DNA of 28,301 nt from Puniceicoccales bacterium. Lineage in GTDB: Bacteria > Verrucomicrobiota > Verrucomicrobiia > Opitutales > JAIRKQ01. The notes beneath the pieces are model-generated. The model was not told where the DNA came from. It searched no databases and saw only the letters and a program-made list of their open reading frames with translations. The translations under genes were made by a program, and so were the position numbers. The stretch covers positions 1 to 28,301 of the forward strand of contig JAIRMI010000061.1 in NCBI GenBank assembly GCA_031258795.1, in the 5' to 3' direction. Each line of letters opens with the position of its first letter. Positions within the stretch are counted from its first letter, which is position 1. Positions 17,188-25,346 of the stretch are shown here, one piece after another.

Positions 17188-17981
17188 ATAGCAATGGGCG
17201 CTTTGATCGTTGGATGGGGATCATAACCAACAAGTTCAAAATCTTCGTAGCGGAACGAGTCCGTATCTTTTACATCCTTGTTGATCAGCAATGTTGGAAG
17301 TGCTCGCGGCTTGCGAGATAATTGCGTCCTCACCTGTTCGATATGATTTTTGTAAATGTGCAAATCTCCGAAAGTGTGAACAAATTCCTTCGCTTTGAGA
17401 TTGCAAACTTGTGCAACCATCATCGTCAAAAGGGAATAGGAAGCGATGTTAAACGGTACGCCGAGAAACATGTCCGCACTACGTTGATACAGCTGGCAGC
17501 TCAGCCCACCATCCGTCGATACGTAAAATTGAAAAAATGCGTGGCAGGGAGGAAGGGCCATTTTGTCGATTTCACCGGGATTCCAGGCTGCAACGATGTG
17601 TCGGCGCCCATATGGGTCATTTTTTATGCTATGGATAACCCCTGCAATTTGGTCAATAAAGGTACCCTCCGGAGTGCGCCATCGCCTCCACTGCGAGCCA
17701 TAAACGGGACCCAATTCACCGTTTTCATCAGCCCACTCGTTCCAAATTTTTACTCCGTTTTCCTGCAAATATCTTACGTTTGTTGACCCTTTCAAGAACC
17801 ACAAAAGCTCATATATTATCGATTTTAAGTGTGCTTTCTTTGTCGTGAGCAAGGGGAACTTTTCGCTGATATCAAAACGCAATTGTGCCCCAAATAATCC
17901 AATTGTTCCGACTCCAGTGCGATCGGGTCGCTCTTCCCCGCTGGAAAGGATCTTGCTTAAAAGTTCGAGATAATTCTTCAC
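17184..17981 (-). CDS. thyA: Thymidylate synthase ThyA
   Basis: Methylates dUMP to dTMP with methylene-tetrahydrofolate. The 265 residues align along their length with the classical enzyme. The N-terminus (KNYLELLSKIL) and DRTGVGTIGLFGAQ are present. Also seen are NDPYGRRHIVAAWNP, the catalytic MALPPCHAFFQFYV with C146, GVPFNIASYS and FGDLHIYKNH. The start is GTG, chosen because an ATG just upstream (ATGGGGTGA) is closed at once by a stop and the protein begins where the family does. First gene of the operon; its TGA overlaps the folA ATG. Confidence 0.97.
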   Translation of the reverse strand: MKNYLELLSKILSSGEERPDRTGVGTIGLFGAQLRFDISEKFPLLTTKKAHLKSIIYELLWFLKGSTNVRYLQENGVKIWNEWADENGELGPVYGSQWRRWRTPEGTFIDQIAGVIHSIKNDPYGRRHIVAAWNPGEIDKMALPPCHAFFQFYVSTDGGLSCQLYQRSADMFLGVPFNIASYSLLTMMVAQVCNLKAKEFVHTFGDLHIYKNHIEQVRTQLSRKPRALPTLLINKDVKDTDSFRYEDFELVGYDPHPTIKAPIAI

Positions 17982-18306
17982 CCCATGGGCATAAAAAATT
18001 TTTTAATGTGGGCGATACCAAAATGTAAACACTGAAAATTCGTAAACTTGCTTTAGGGTGCGTAAAAAGAGTTGAACAAAGTAAAAGACTCGGTTCATGA
18101 GTCCATTATAAGTAAAAAAATAATAGAACTGTAAAGGGATATTTTTCCCTAAGCCGAGGGTAATGTGAATTGACTATAGGCAAGCGCTGAGGGTATTGCT
18201 TATGCCACAGAAAATTATGTTATAGAAAACGAATTCCGTGGAAAGATGCTCCAAGGGAATATGGACTGGCTCCACATTCCACTCTGTGCACTTGGCTCGG
18301 GACTCA
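17982..18306. other. Non-coding stretch upstream of thyA
   Basis: About 325 bases without a supportable gene. It contains the presumed thyA promoter, a small hairpin AGGGA-6-TCCCT (about 18136-18151) and a degenerate stretch that may be more IS debris. I see nothing else. Confidence 0.4.
18001..18029 (-). promoter_or_regulatory. Possible sigma70-type promoter for thyA-folA-lpxK
   Basis: On the minus strand TTTACA (18029-18024) and TTAAAA (18006-18001) are separated by 17 bases, about 20 bases before the GTG start. The spacing is ideal but both boxes are imperfect and the region is AT-rich, so it could be chance. Confidence 0.3.
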
Positions 18307-18420
18307 TATAGTCATTTTGCTTGAGAAAGGCATAAGTAAGAACCTTAGGCGGATATCCGCGGTTAAAAGGGTGTATTGAAGAACTCGCTCGAGCGGAAAC
18401 ACATTCCTTGAGCTGGGGCT
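18307..18420 (-). mobile_element. Divergent IS630-family 3' end relic
   Basis: Read on the minus strand, the sequence ending at 18307 (TATGCCTTTCTCAAGCAAAA then TGACTATA) agrees with the IS630 3' end at 596-623 at 23 of 28 positions. The translation just before it (SSIHPFN, then VLTYAFLKQNDY) parallels the transposase tail (DILHPFPS, DAIQYAFLE). It is too decayed to follow further upstream. Confidence 0.4.
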
Positions 18421-18529
18421 GCAACGTGGCGTGAAAAAGCAGCTTATTGCCTACGTCTACGTTTGAGCTTATGCATTTCGGCCAGGAACACATCGGTGAA
18501 ATCTGCGGCATTGTTTACTTTTTATCAAC

Positions 18530-18735
18530 GGTTGCCGCTGTGCCATCGCAAAGTCCAGCCAACCCTACCATGTGGGCCTGTACAAGCGGCGCCACAAAAT
18601 CGAAAACATGTTCCGTAGATTGAATGATTGGCGCTCCATCGCCATCCGCTATGATCGCTGTGCCCACACCTTCTTCCCATCCATTTGCATCGCCTGCTCC
18701 TTCCTGTTTTATTTGAACTTATGAGTCCTGACCCC
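18530..18735 (+). pseudogene. IS5-family transposase C-terminal relic (copy 2)
   Basis: The frame reads YHVGLYKRRHKIENMF, RRLNDWRSIAIRYDRCAHTF and FPSICIACSFLFYL, then TGA at 18722. This is the conserved end of IS5-family transposases, including the catalytic Glu region (HKIENMF). The 5' two thirds of the gene is missing. CTTATGAGTCCTGACCCC at 18718-18735 is the element end and is shared with the relic at 831-845. Confidence 0.8.
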
Positions 18736-18827
18736 AGGATTTGTGAAATTAAATTTATTGCTTTTATGAAAAAATATGCTACTCTCTCTACAGTGGCATC
18801 CTTACCATTATAGAAAAGTGAGAGAAT

Positions 18828-20099
18828 ATGGATAAAATTAGAACCTTCAAAGCTGGAGATTTGTCTTCTTTTAAGCAAGATGGGGTAACGCTAGGCCGCC
18901 CAAGCGCGGAAAGTGTTCGTGAATTTGAAAAAATATTATCCAGGGATGAGCGTAGCGGTAAAGGGGAGTATAACGGAGAAGAGAACGACGAAAATGCGTC
19001 GGATGCTTCATTGTCCGAAAAAACTGGGTCAGGAACAAAACTCGCAGAGAGGGCAACCTTCGCATTGGGAGCTAACAAGGAAGGAACCACCGCGTTAGGT
19101 ACAGATAAGGGAGGAGTCCCTGCATTGGAAGAAGGTAAGGAAGGAACCACCGCGTTAGGTATCGATAAGGGTGGAGTCTCTGTATTGGGAGCTAACAAGG
19201 AAGGGATTGCTGAATTAGGTGCCGATAAGGGAGGAGTCTCTGTATTGGGAGAAGGCAAGGCAGGAACTACCGCATTGGGAACTAACAAGGAAGGAACTAC
19301 TGCATTAGGTGTCGATAAGGGAGGAGTCTCTGTATTGGGAATTAACAAGGAAGGGACTGCTGCATTAGGTACAGATAAGGGAGGAGTCTCTGTATTGGGA
19401 ACTAACAAGGAAGGGATTGCTGCATTAGGTACAGATAAGGGGGGAGTCCCTGCATTGGGAGAAGGCAAGGCAGGAACTACCGCATTGGGAACTAACAAGG
19501 AAGGAACTACCGCATTGGGTGTCGATAAGGGAGGAATCTCTGTATTAGGTAACGTTAAGGTAGATGATCAAGCGGAAATTGATAAGCGGAAATCATATAT
19601 CAAGGTGACGGGAAATGTTCCTTTTGGAGGAGAGGTTATCCTAAACAGTTTACGTTTGTCGAGCGAATTTTTTCAAGTCGAGGCTGCCAAAACTCAGAAG
19701 CAAGCCGAAGTTATTAAGACTCTTGGCCAGGAGATAGCGGAGAAAGTTTTAGCTTCGACAGCTGCTCTCGATGCCAAACAAGAAGTAAGAATTGCCATAA
19801 AAGATAGTATCCTAAAGGATACAGAGGTCACAATTTCCAAGAATGAAGGGATATTATCCGTAAATTTTTATACTTCTGCGTCCGAGTCCGCTTCTTTGTT
19901 GGCTTCTAAGCAGGCTGAGTTGAAGACACATTTGCGTACTTTGCAGGGTTTCAATGATGTGGAAGTAGCCGTTTACCAGGAAGAATCTTCCGGTGAAACC
20001 TCTAATTCTTCCAATAACGGGCGCTCGCGCGATGAATACGTAGGCGATTACGACGCCGATAATGATAGTAATGGTAAAAAGAACAATCCCCAAAATTAA
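18828..20099 (+). CDS. Probable type III secretion needle-length (ruler) protein, YscP/SctP-like
   Basis: A 423-residue hydrophilic protein with no signal peptide or membrane segment. Residues 1-76 are charged. Residues 77-246 are seventeen 10-residue repeats of the form xALGxxKxGx, alternating mostly as TNKEG and TDKGG units. Residues about 325-395 (EVRIAIKDSILKDTEVTISK, ILSVNFYTSASESASLLAS, NDVEVAVYQEE) look like the T3S4/FliK_C substrate-switch domain. In that family an extended middle part measures needle or hook length and the C-terminal domain switches export specificity. The tail is Asn/Asp/Ser-rich. GTGAGAG precedes the ATG. No other secretion gene is in the window, and an IS5 relic lies directly upstream. 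Domain assignment is by eye; a FliK-like hook protein is the alternative. Confidence 0.55.
   Translation: MDKIRTFKAGDLSSFKQDGVTLGRPSAESVREFEKILSRDERSGKGEYNGEENDENASDASLSEKTGSGTKLAERATFALGANKEGTTALGTDKGGVPALEEGKEGTTALGIDKGGVSVLGANKEGIAELGADKGGVSVLGEGKAGTTALGTNKEGTTALGVDKGGVSVLGINKEGTAALGTDKGGVSVLGTNKEGIAALGTDKGGVPALGEGKAGTTALGTNKEGTTALGVDKGGISVLGNVKVDDQAEIDKRKSYIKVTGNVPFGGEVILNSLRLSSEFFQVEAAKTQKQAEVIKTLGQEIAEKVLASTAALDAKQEVRIAIKDSILKDTEVTISKNEGILSVNFYTSASESASLLASKQAELKTHLRTLQGFNDVEVAVYQEESSGETSNSSNNGRSRDEYVGDYDADNDSNGKKNNPQN
19056..19565 (+). repeat. 30/60-bp minisatellite in the ruler-like gene
   Basis: Seventeen consecutive 30-bp units, most grouped as 60-bp pairs so regular that they stay in register with 60-base lines. 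A larger block (GEGKAGTTALGTNKEG followed by TTALGVDKGG) occurs twice, at residues about 141-166 and 211-236, pointing to a recent 210-bp duplication. All units preserve the frame. The antisense strand is also open across it, by composition only. Confidence 0.95.
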
Positions 20100-20150
20100 A
20101 CTTGTTGTTTTTGCCCAAAAATATGCTATTCACTGTTTCTAGTTGACAAG

Positions 20151-20155
20151 AGGAG
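20151..20155 (+). promoter_or_regulatory. Ribosome binding site fixing the thioredoxin start
   Basis: AGGAG lies 8 bases before the ATG at 20164. It rules out the longer frame that would begin with TTG at 20143, in front of this site. Confidence 0.8.
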
Positions 20156-20163
20156 CAAGTAGA

Positions 20164-20472
20164 ATGTTGCATTTGAATAGCTTAAACTTTGCGAATGAGA
20201 TAAAATCTAATCGTTTAGTCGTTGTGGATTTCTGGGCGCCTTGGTGCGGACCGTGTCGTGCGCTAGGGCCAATCGTGGAACAAGTTGCATCGGAAGTTGG
20301 GCCGGATGTGGCCATTGGCAAGCTTGACATAGGCGAGTGTCCGGAATTGGCGGAAAAATTAGGCATACAATCCATTCCGACGGTGATTTTTTTCAAAGAT
20401 GGTGCCGAAGTTAAGCGCATTGTGGGCTTATCGACGAAGGCTGATATTTTAGCTGCCATTGATTCAATGTAG
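20164..20472 (+). CDS. trxA: Thioredoxin
   Basis: Small cytoplasmic dithiol oxidoreductase of 102 residues. It has the strand VVVDFWAPWCGPCRALGP with the active site WCGPC, KLDIGECPELAEKLGI, and the cis-proline segment IQSIPTVIFFKDG. The start is set by an AGGAG site. It begins a tight run trxA-ruvX-rodA-rng, with 5 bases to ruvX. The upstream gap shares an AAAAATATGCTA box with the ruler-like gene. Confidence 0.96.
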   Translation: MLHLNSLNFANEIKSNRLVVVDFWAPWCGPCRALGPIVEQVASEVGPDVAIGKLDIGECPELAEKLGIQSIPTVIFFKDGAEVKRIVGLSTKADILAAIDSM

Positions 20473-20477
20473 GCAAG

Positions 20478-20936
20478 ATGGCCAATTACCTCGGTCTAGA
20501 TATTGGAAGAAAGAGGGTTGGCATGAGCAATGGCGACGATGAGCTCAAGCTTGCTTTGCCTATGGATGCCGTGTCAATGGTCGATAGGTTATTTTGTCTG
20601 CGAAAAATCGCCAATATCATAAGCAAATTAAATGCGAATGTTGTCATCATTGGTTCTCCTCTCAATATGGATGGCTCGAAAAGCGAAATGTCTAAATATG
20701 TTGATAATTTTATATTAGACTTGGAGAAATTTGTTGGTAGCGGCGTAGTATTTGTGACGGTCGACGAACGCTTGACAAGTGTTCAAGCTGAAGCCGATCT
20801 GCGAATAGCACGCGGAACAAAATTAGAGTCCCATGGTCACAAGAGAAAAATGCGCCAACGGGGAGTCATTGACTCCAATGCTGCCGCTGTTATTTTACAG
20901 GACTATTTCAATGAACTGGCTTTGCGCGCCCAATGA
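20478..20936 (+). CDS. ruvX: Putative pre-16S rRNA nuclease RuvX/YqgF
   Basis: RNase H-fold protein thought to process the 5' end of 16S rRNA; also described as a Holliday junction resolvase-like protein. The 152 residues contain YLGLDIGRKRVGMS (first Asp), VIIGSPLNMDG, VTVDERLTSVQAE and the final IDSNAAAVILQDYF with the last acidic site. The stop shares ATGA with the rodA start, so translation is coupled. Confidence 0.93.
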   Translation: MANYLGLDIGRKRVGMSNGDDELKLALPMDAVSMVDRLFCLRKIANIISKLNANVVIIGSPLNMDGSKSEMSKYVDNFILDLEKFVGSGVVFVTVDERLTSVQAEADLRIARGTKLESHGHKRKMRQRGVIDSNAAAVILQDYFNELALRAQ

Positions 20937-22174
20937 AAATTGAGAAAAATAGACTTTTATACAAGTTCAAATTGCTGTTTAGCGGCCATTCGCTCCGTGA
21001 ATGGGACCTAATTTCTCCGATTGCCATCGTGATTTTGTTGATTTTTGGCGTGTGTGCCATTTATTCCTCGCAGAGCTATCGGGGAGGTGTGCAATGGAAG
21101 GCGCAGATAGGATGGGCAATTCTCGGGGCAGTTCTGTATGTTGGTGCGGCAAGGATAGACTATGGCATTTTTTTGCGTTACGCCCATTGGTTTTATTTTA
21201 TCAGTGTGGCGCTGCTTCTATGCCTGTGGAGCCCGCTGGGGATGCGCCACTTCGGGGCACTTAGGTGGGTAAAGGTGGGAAAACTTGTCATTCAACCTTC
21301 TGAACCGGCAAAACTGGGATTCCTAGTCATGATGGCTGCCATGATGGCCCGGTCCGAAATTACGAATCTGACTAATTCGATTGGAAAAATATTAAAATTT
21401 TTACTTGTGTTTTGTGTTCCGATGCTATTAGTATTCCTTCAGCCTGATTTAGGATCCGCTCTAACTTTTCCGCCGATGTTGTTTGCTATGTTGTACGTTG
21501 CCAATTTGTCACAAAAATTTTTCATCTATGCAATTTCCTGCGCATTGATTTTGCTATCAATCGTGGTGTTTGACATCTTCAGTTACCGCCTATTTTTAGA
21601 CAGGCATGGATTGGACATTGCCAATGGTACGGGCTTGTATGAAAAGCACTCCATACTTCCGCTAAAGGATTACCAGCGGAATCGCATAATTTCGTTTGTA
21701 GCGCCGGGGGTGGTCGATCCAGGAGGAATTGGTGTTAGCTGGAATCTCAGGCAATCGCTGATCGCCGTTGGTACTGGAGGAGCGTTTGGCAAGGGATTTA
21801 ATAACGGCACGCAGGCAAAGTTGGGATATTTGCCGAAATCGGTGGCATCCAATGATTTTGTCTTTTCTGTCCTCGCTGAGGAAAGGGGATTTGCCGGTTC
21901 GGCCGTAGCACTTTTAGCATATTTGGTGTTGATTTTCAACGGATTGCGAATCGCTGCCTTATCCCGTGACCGCTTCGGTACGTACTTGGCAGTTGGCATA
22001 AGTGTGTTATTTTTGACCCACGTTTGTATAAACGTTGGGATGACGTTAGGGTTGATGCCGATTACAGGCATTCCCCTTCCGTTTTTGAGTTATGGGGGGT
22101 CTTTCCTATTAATTTGTTGTTTTTTGCAGGGTATGATTCAATCGATATACAGGTTTCATATGAGTTACGAATAG
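20933..22174 (+). CDS. rodA: Rod shape-determining peptidoglycan polymerase RodA
   Basis: SEDS-family glycosyltransferase that polymerises peptidoglycan for sidewall growth, working with a class B PBP and the MreB/RodZ complex. The 413 residues have about ten membrane helices. Typical blocks are LRWVKVGKLVIQPSEPAKLG, FLQPDLGSALTF, GTGGAFGKGFNNGTQAKLGY, LPKSVASNDFVFSVLAEERG and ITGIPLPFLSYGGSFL. The ATG overlaps the ruvX stop. Presence of rodZ in the same window fits a rod or elongated cell. Confidence 0.95.
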   Translation: MKIEKNRLLYKFKLLFSGHSLREWDLISPIAIVILLIFGVCAIYSSQSYRGGVQWKAQIGWAILGAVLYVGAARIDYGIFLRYAHWFYFISVALLLCLWSPLGMRHFGALRWVKVGKLVIQPSEPAKLGFLVMMAAMMARSEITNLTNSIGKILKFLLVFCVPMLLVFLQPDLGSALTFPPMLFAMLYVANLSQKFFIYAISCALILLSIVVFDIFSYRLFLDRHGLDIANGTGLYEKHSILPLKDYQRNRIISFVAPGVVDPGGIGVSWNLRQSLIAVGTGGAFGKGFNNGTQAKLGYLPKSVASNDFVFSVLAEERGFAGSAVALLAYLVLIFNGLRIAALSRDRFGTYLAVGISVLFLTHVCINVGMTLGLMPITGIPLPFLSYGGSFLLICCFLQGMIQSIYRFHMSYE

Positions 22175-22216
22175 CAAATTTTCAGCGAAAGAGTCCATGT
22201 TATTGGAGCTTTTGAC

Positions 22217-23854
22217 ATGAAAAATTTAAATAAGAATAGTAAAGTAGAATACGAAGCTGAACATGAGCTGATAAAAAATGATGCCACGGAGCGCGCTAAG
22301 CAACAACCATTACTGCGCCGCATAATAAAAGCGCTATCCAGGCATGACAAGGTTTTTCGAGAAATGGTTGTGAATGCTAGCCCCGTTGAGAATCGAGTGG
22401 CCCTATTGGAAGATGGAATTCTCGAAAATTTCGAATTTGATCGCTACGGCGAAGAAAATTTTGTCGGTGCAATTTTCAAGGGTAGAGTCCAAAATATTGA
22501 ACCGGGATTGAAGGCGATGTTCGTTGATATTGGCCAAGAGAAAAACGCATTTCTGCATTACTGGGACATGTTACCGGCGGCGAACGATGGTCAGTTTGAG
22601 CTTGTTCGCAACAACCGAAAAAACAAGGTTAAAAAGATCGAATTGCGTGATATTCCCGAACGTTATCCCGTTGGAACCGATATATTAGTTCAAATTAGCA
22701 AGGGGCAAATTGGAACTAAGGGGCCGAGGGTAACGACAAATATTGCTCTCCCCGGTCGATGCATCGTGCTGATGCCATACAATGATGAGTGTGGAGTTTC
22801 GAAAAAGGTTGAGGATGACAAGGAGCGATCGCGCCTAAGGGACATACTGAACAAAATAAGCATCCCCGATGGCATGGGGGTGATAATTCGTACAGCTGGT
22901 ATCGGAAAAAAAGCCCGCTATTTTGTACGTGACTTGCACATGTTACTCAAGCAATGGGACGACATTCTTAGCAAATATCAAAGAAGCAAAAAACAGGAAA
23001 TTTTATACAAAGAGCCGGGCTTGTTAGAGCGGACAGTGCGGGATTTTTTGACAGATGACATCGATCGCGTAATCATCAATGACAGGGAGGCATACGAATT
23101 CATGCTTGGTCTAGTTGAGCAGATATCACCCCGTTCCAAGTCGAAGTTTGTCCTGTTTGAGGAAAACATTCCGATTTTTGAACGCTTCAATATAGAGCGG
23201 CAAATAGAGCAAACATTTAGGAGGCGTGTTTCTTTGCCATGTGGCGGTGAGATCGTCATCCATGAAACGGAAGCACTGACCTCCATCGATGTGAACACGG
23301 GAAATTACAAGGTAAATGGCGACGAGAGTAAAAGTTACATTTTTAGCTTAAACCGCGAAGCGGCTAGAGAAATTATGCGCCAAATTAGGCTGAGAAATAT
23401 CGGTGGTCTACTTGTCATAGACTTTATTGACATGAAGAATAAACGGGATCGCACAAAATTATATGACTTTGTGCGCAGCGAAATGGCTCGAGATAAGGCA
23501 AAGAGCCACGTTTTGCCCATTTCTCAACTGGGTCTTATGGAGATCTCTCGACAAAGGCACTCACAGAGCAACAGCAGCGAACTACGGATTCCCTGTCCCT
23601 ATTGCAGCGGTGATGGTTTCGTTAAGTCTGCGCTTACGGTATGCAGTGAAATCTACAGAAATATTGTGAATCACGTCAAAAATAATTCCAATGTGCAGAA
23701 CATGTGCGTTAAAACATACATCAATCCGGAAGTCTTGGAACAGCTTAAGAAAAAGGAGAAATTTTTGTTCGACATTGAGGAAAAGTTCGCCATAAAGCTA
23801 TCCTTCATTGCGGATACTACTTTTCACATCGAACACTACAAAATTACCCACTGA
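22217..23854 (+). CDS. rng: Ribonuclease G/E family endoribonuclease
   Basis: Single-strand endoribonuclease for rRNA maturation and mRNA decay. The 545 residues start with a basic, unstructured 50-residue extension. An S1-like domain follows (GAIFKGRVQNIEPGLKAMFV, DIGQEKNAFLH). The catalytic part has EALTSIDVNTGNY (Asp near 357) and GGLLVIDFIDMKNKRDR (Asp near 399), and the zinc link CPYCSGDGF near 460. It lacks the long RNase E scaffold tail, so RNase G is the nearer match, but the Zn link and S1 domain are common to both. A GGAG site precedes the ATG. Its stop abuts that of the opposing gene at a TGATCA. Confidence 0.95.
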   Translation: MKNLNKNSKVEYEAEHELIKNDATERAKQQPLLRRIIKALSRHDKVFREMVVNASPVENRVALLEDGILENFEFDRYGEENFVGAIFKGRVQNIEPGLKAMFVDIGQEKNAFLHYWDMLPAANDGQFELVRNNRKNKVKKIELRDIPERYPVGTDILVQISKGQIGTKGPRVTTNIALPGRCIVLMPYNDECGVSKKVEDDKERSRLRDILNKISIPDGMGVIIRTAGIGKKARYFVRDLHMLLKQWDDILSKYQRSKKQEILYKEPGLLERTVRDFLTDDIDRVIINDREAYEFMLGLVEQISPRSKSKFVLFEENIPIFERFNIERQIEQTFRRRVSLPCGGEIVIHETEALTSIDVNTGNYKVNGDESKSYIFSLNREAAREIMRQIRLRNIGGLLVIDFIDMKNKRDRTKLYDFVRSEMARDKAKSHVLPISQLGLMEISRQRHSQSNSSELRIPCPYCSGDGFVKSALTVCSEIYRNIVNHVKNNSNVQNMCVKTYINPEVLEQLKKKEKFLFDIEEKFAIKLSFIADTTFHIEHYKITH

Positions 23855-24727
23855 TCACAATCCAAGATATGTGGCAAGCAGTCCTTTTGTCCAAAGCCTG
23901 TATCTGCCAAGGAATGAAATTGCCGCATTTGTCCTTCCATCGACTTGCTCGCAGTACCCTTGGGCTATGTTTGCCTCTTCCAGGCGCAGTTGCTCGTCGT
24001 TGATTGCCTGCAAACAATTTTCTCCGCACAGGCACATGGTTTCCCAGTGTGACTTTTTTATACGCTTTTTATGGCTGCTTATTAAATTTTTCACCATGGA
24101 GAACTGTTTTTGATGGGCTTCAAATGGAGGAACATAGAAGGCGGCGATTGGAGATTGTAGGTTGTGCGTTACAAATATCGCCCCGTTCCGCAGATGCGAA
24201 ACTAGTACGCAGTTTACGAAGGTGCGCCCCCCGTCGAAGTGTGAAAATGTCATCTGTAGTCGAATGCAGCCATCGTCGCTGTAAAATATTGGTGCGCTCA
24301 TTACTGGCGTCGCTTCGACCTTTACAACGAGCGTCGCTGCAAATTTAAACTCGTTTTTAGCTAGTGTTTGCCTGATTTTTTCGAATATTTTCCCCGCTGG
24401 CCATATGAGTTCACTACCTTCGCTGCTGTACTTCGCGAATAGAGGGAAATCAAATTTGGCATACCTGCATATCACAAACCAAACGTACATGGATTCGACC
24501 AGGCCATATCCCAAGAAGAAGCTGATGAATAGCACTAAAAGCGGCCGAGAATGATTTGTAAGCACACTGGTGGCAAAGGTTAAAAATGTACACGTTGACA
24601 GGCGCAGCAACCATTTTGCAATAAAGCTTGCCAGCTTTGATGCCAACATTGACGAAAAACGTGGAAGAATGACGGATATCAGCAAAAATATCAACGCGAT
24701 GTCCTGGTGCGAAAATTTGACGTGCAT
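23855..24727 (-). CDS. Unknown membrane protein, 290 residues
   Basis: I do not recognise this protein. The first 95 residues hold three likely membrane helices (IALIFLLISVILPRF, CTFLTFATSVL, LLVLFISFFLGYGLVESMYV). After these come a soluble domain of about 195 residues with SHFDGGRTFVNCVLVSHLR and NLQSPIAAFYVPPFEAH and a Cys-containing CLCGENCLQA, and a C-terminal helix (AAISFLGRYRLWTKGL). GGGAG before the ATG is a good ribosome site. It follows the RelE-like gene after 9 bases, so they form an operon. It converges with rng with no space and no terminator. Confidence 0.8.
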   Translation of the reverse strand: MHVKFSHQDIALIFLLISVILPRFSSMLASKLASFIAKWLLRLSTCTFLTFATSVLTNHSRPLLVLFISFFLGYGLVESMYVWFVICRYAKFDFPLFAKYSSEGSELIWPAGKIFEKIRQTLAKNEFKFAATLVVKVEATPVMSAPIFYSDDGCIRLQMTFSHFDGGRTFVNCVLVSHLRNGAIFVTHNLQSPIAAFYVPPFEAHQKQFSMVKNLISSHKKRIKKSHWETMCLCGENCLQAINDEQLRLEEANIAQGYCEQVDGRTNAAISFLGRYRLWTKGLLATYLGL

Positions 24728-24736
24728 TTCTCCCTC

Positions 24737-25084
24737 TTACTTTTTTCTCAACGAATCGACATATTTCCAAAAGGAAGAGTGTTGTTCTACCATCTGTTCC
24801 TCGCTGATCGGCAGCTTGCTGCGAAATACAAAGTCCGACAGGGTATGTTGTGGCAAAATGTAATGGCAAAACAATTGCTCATCACTGCGCGGTTCAAGGT
24901 AGGCCCGAAAGGAATCAATTTTTATCCTAAAAAATGATACGCCATCGCGCTGAACTTTTGGCAGATCACCATTAAGGGCCTTATCCGACAGTGAACTCAA
25001 CTGCTCGATCATGCGCAGCCGCATATCAACATCCATCTTATTTATTTCTGCCAAGCTTTGCTCACTAAAAGTTAATTGATACAT
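24737..25084 (-). CDS. RelE/ParE-fold small protein (toxin-like)
   Basis: A 115-residue protein. It starts with MYQLTFSEQSLAEINKMD and has the RelE-type core FFRIKIDSFRAYLE followed by LFCHYILPQHTLSDFVFR. Classical toxins have a shorter core (FRIRVGDYRIIY) and are paired with an antitoxin. Here the C-terminal 25 residues (ISEEQMVEQHSSFWKYVDSL) extend past the fold. The partner is the membrane-protein gene downstream; no antitoxin-like ORF lies in the 262 bases upstream. It may be a chromosomal RelE-like protein with a cellular role. The Shine-Dalgarno sequence is weak. Confidence 0.6.
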   Translation of the reverse strand: MYQLTFSEQSLAEINKMDVDMRLRMIEQLSSLSDKALNGDLPKVQRDGVSFFRIKIDSFRAYLEPRSDEQLFCHYILPQHTLSDFVFRSKLPISEEQMVEQHSSFWKYVDSLRKK

Positions 25085-25346
25085 CTAACAGGGTGCTAAT
25101 TAAAGTAATTTTTCGGCGAATTTCAACAAAGAAACCGGAGATCTTTATCAACATAGCACTAAATATGCTTTGTGCCTATGAAGGTTTATTCGCAAAACAA
25201 CCGCTCGAAGCCTCTGGATTTAGCGCCTTCTTGTAAATATACTTCGGGAACATTTGCTAAATAGCAAATTTAAATGGTTTCGCGTGCTGCTCTGGGTTGA
25301 ACATTTTATATTTTTTACATTTTTAAATTGAATTTTTCGTAAAAAT

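Noticed and set aside
18171..18180. TGACTATA at 18171, as at IS630 ends
   Set aside because: The preceding 50 bases show no similarity to the IS630 tail, so the 8-base match is probably chance.
18788..19498. Long minus-strand open frame (236 codons, NAVVPALPSPN-type repeats)
   Set aside because: It is the antisense of the ruler-like gene's repeat. It is open only because the 30-bp unit has no stop in that frame, and it has no ribosome site and no non-repeat domain.
25085..25346. Antitoxin gene upstream of the RelE-like gene
   Set aside because: No open frame with a start and ribosome site of antitoxin size is visible in either strand.
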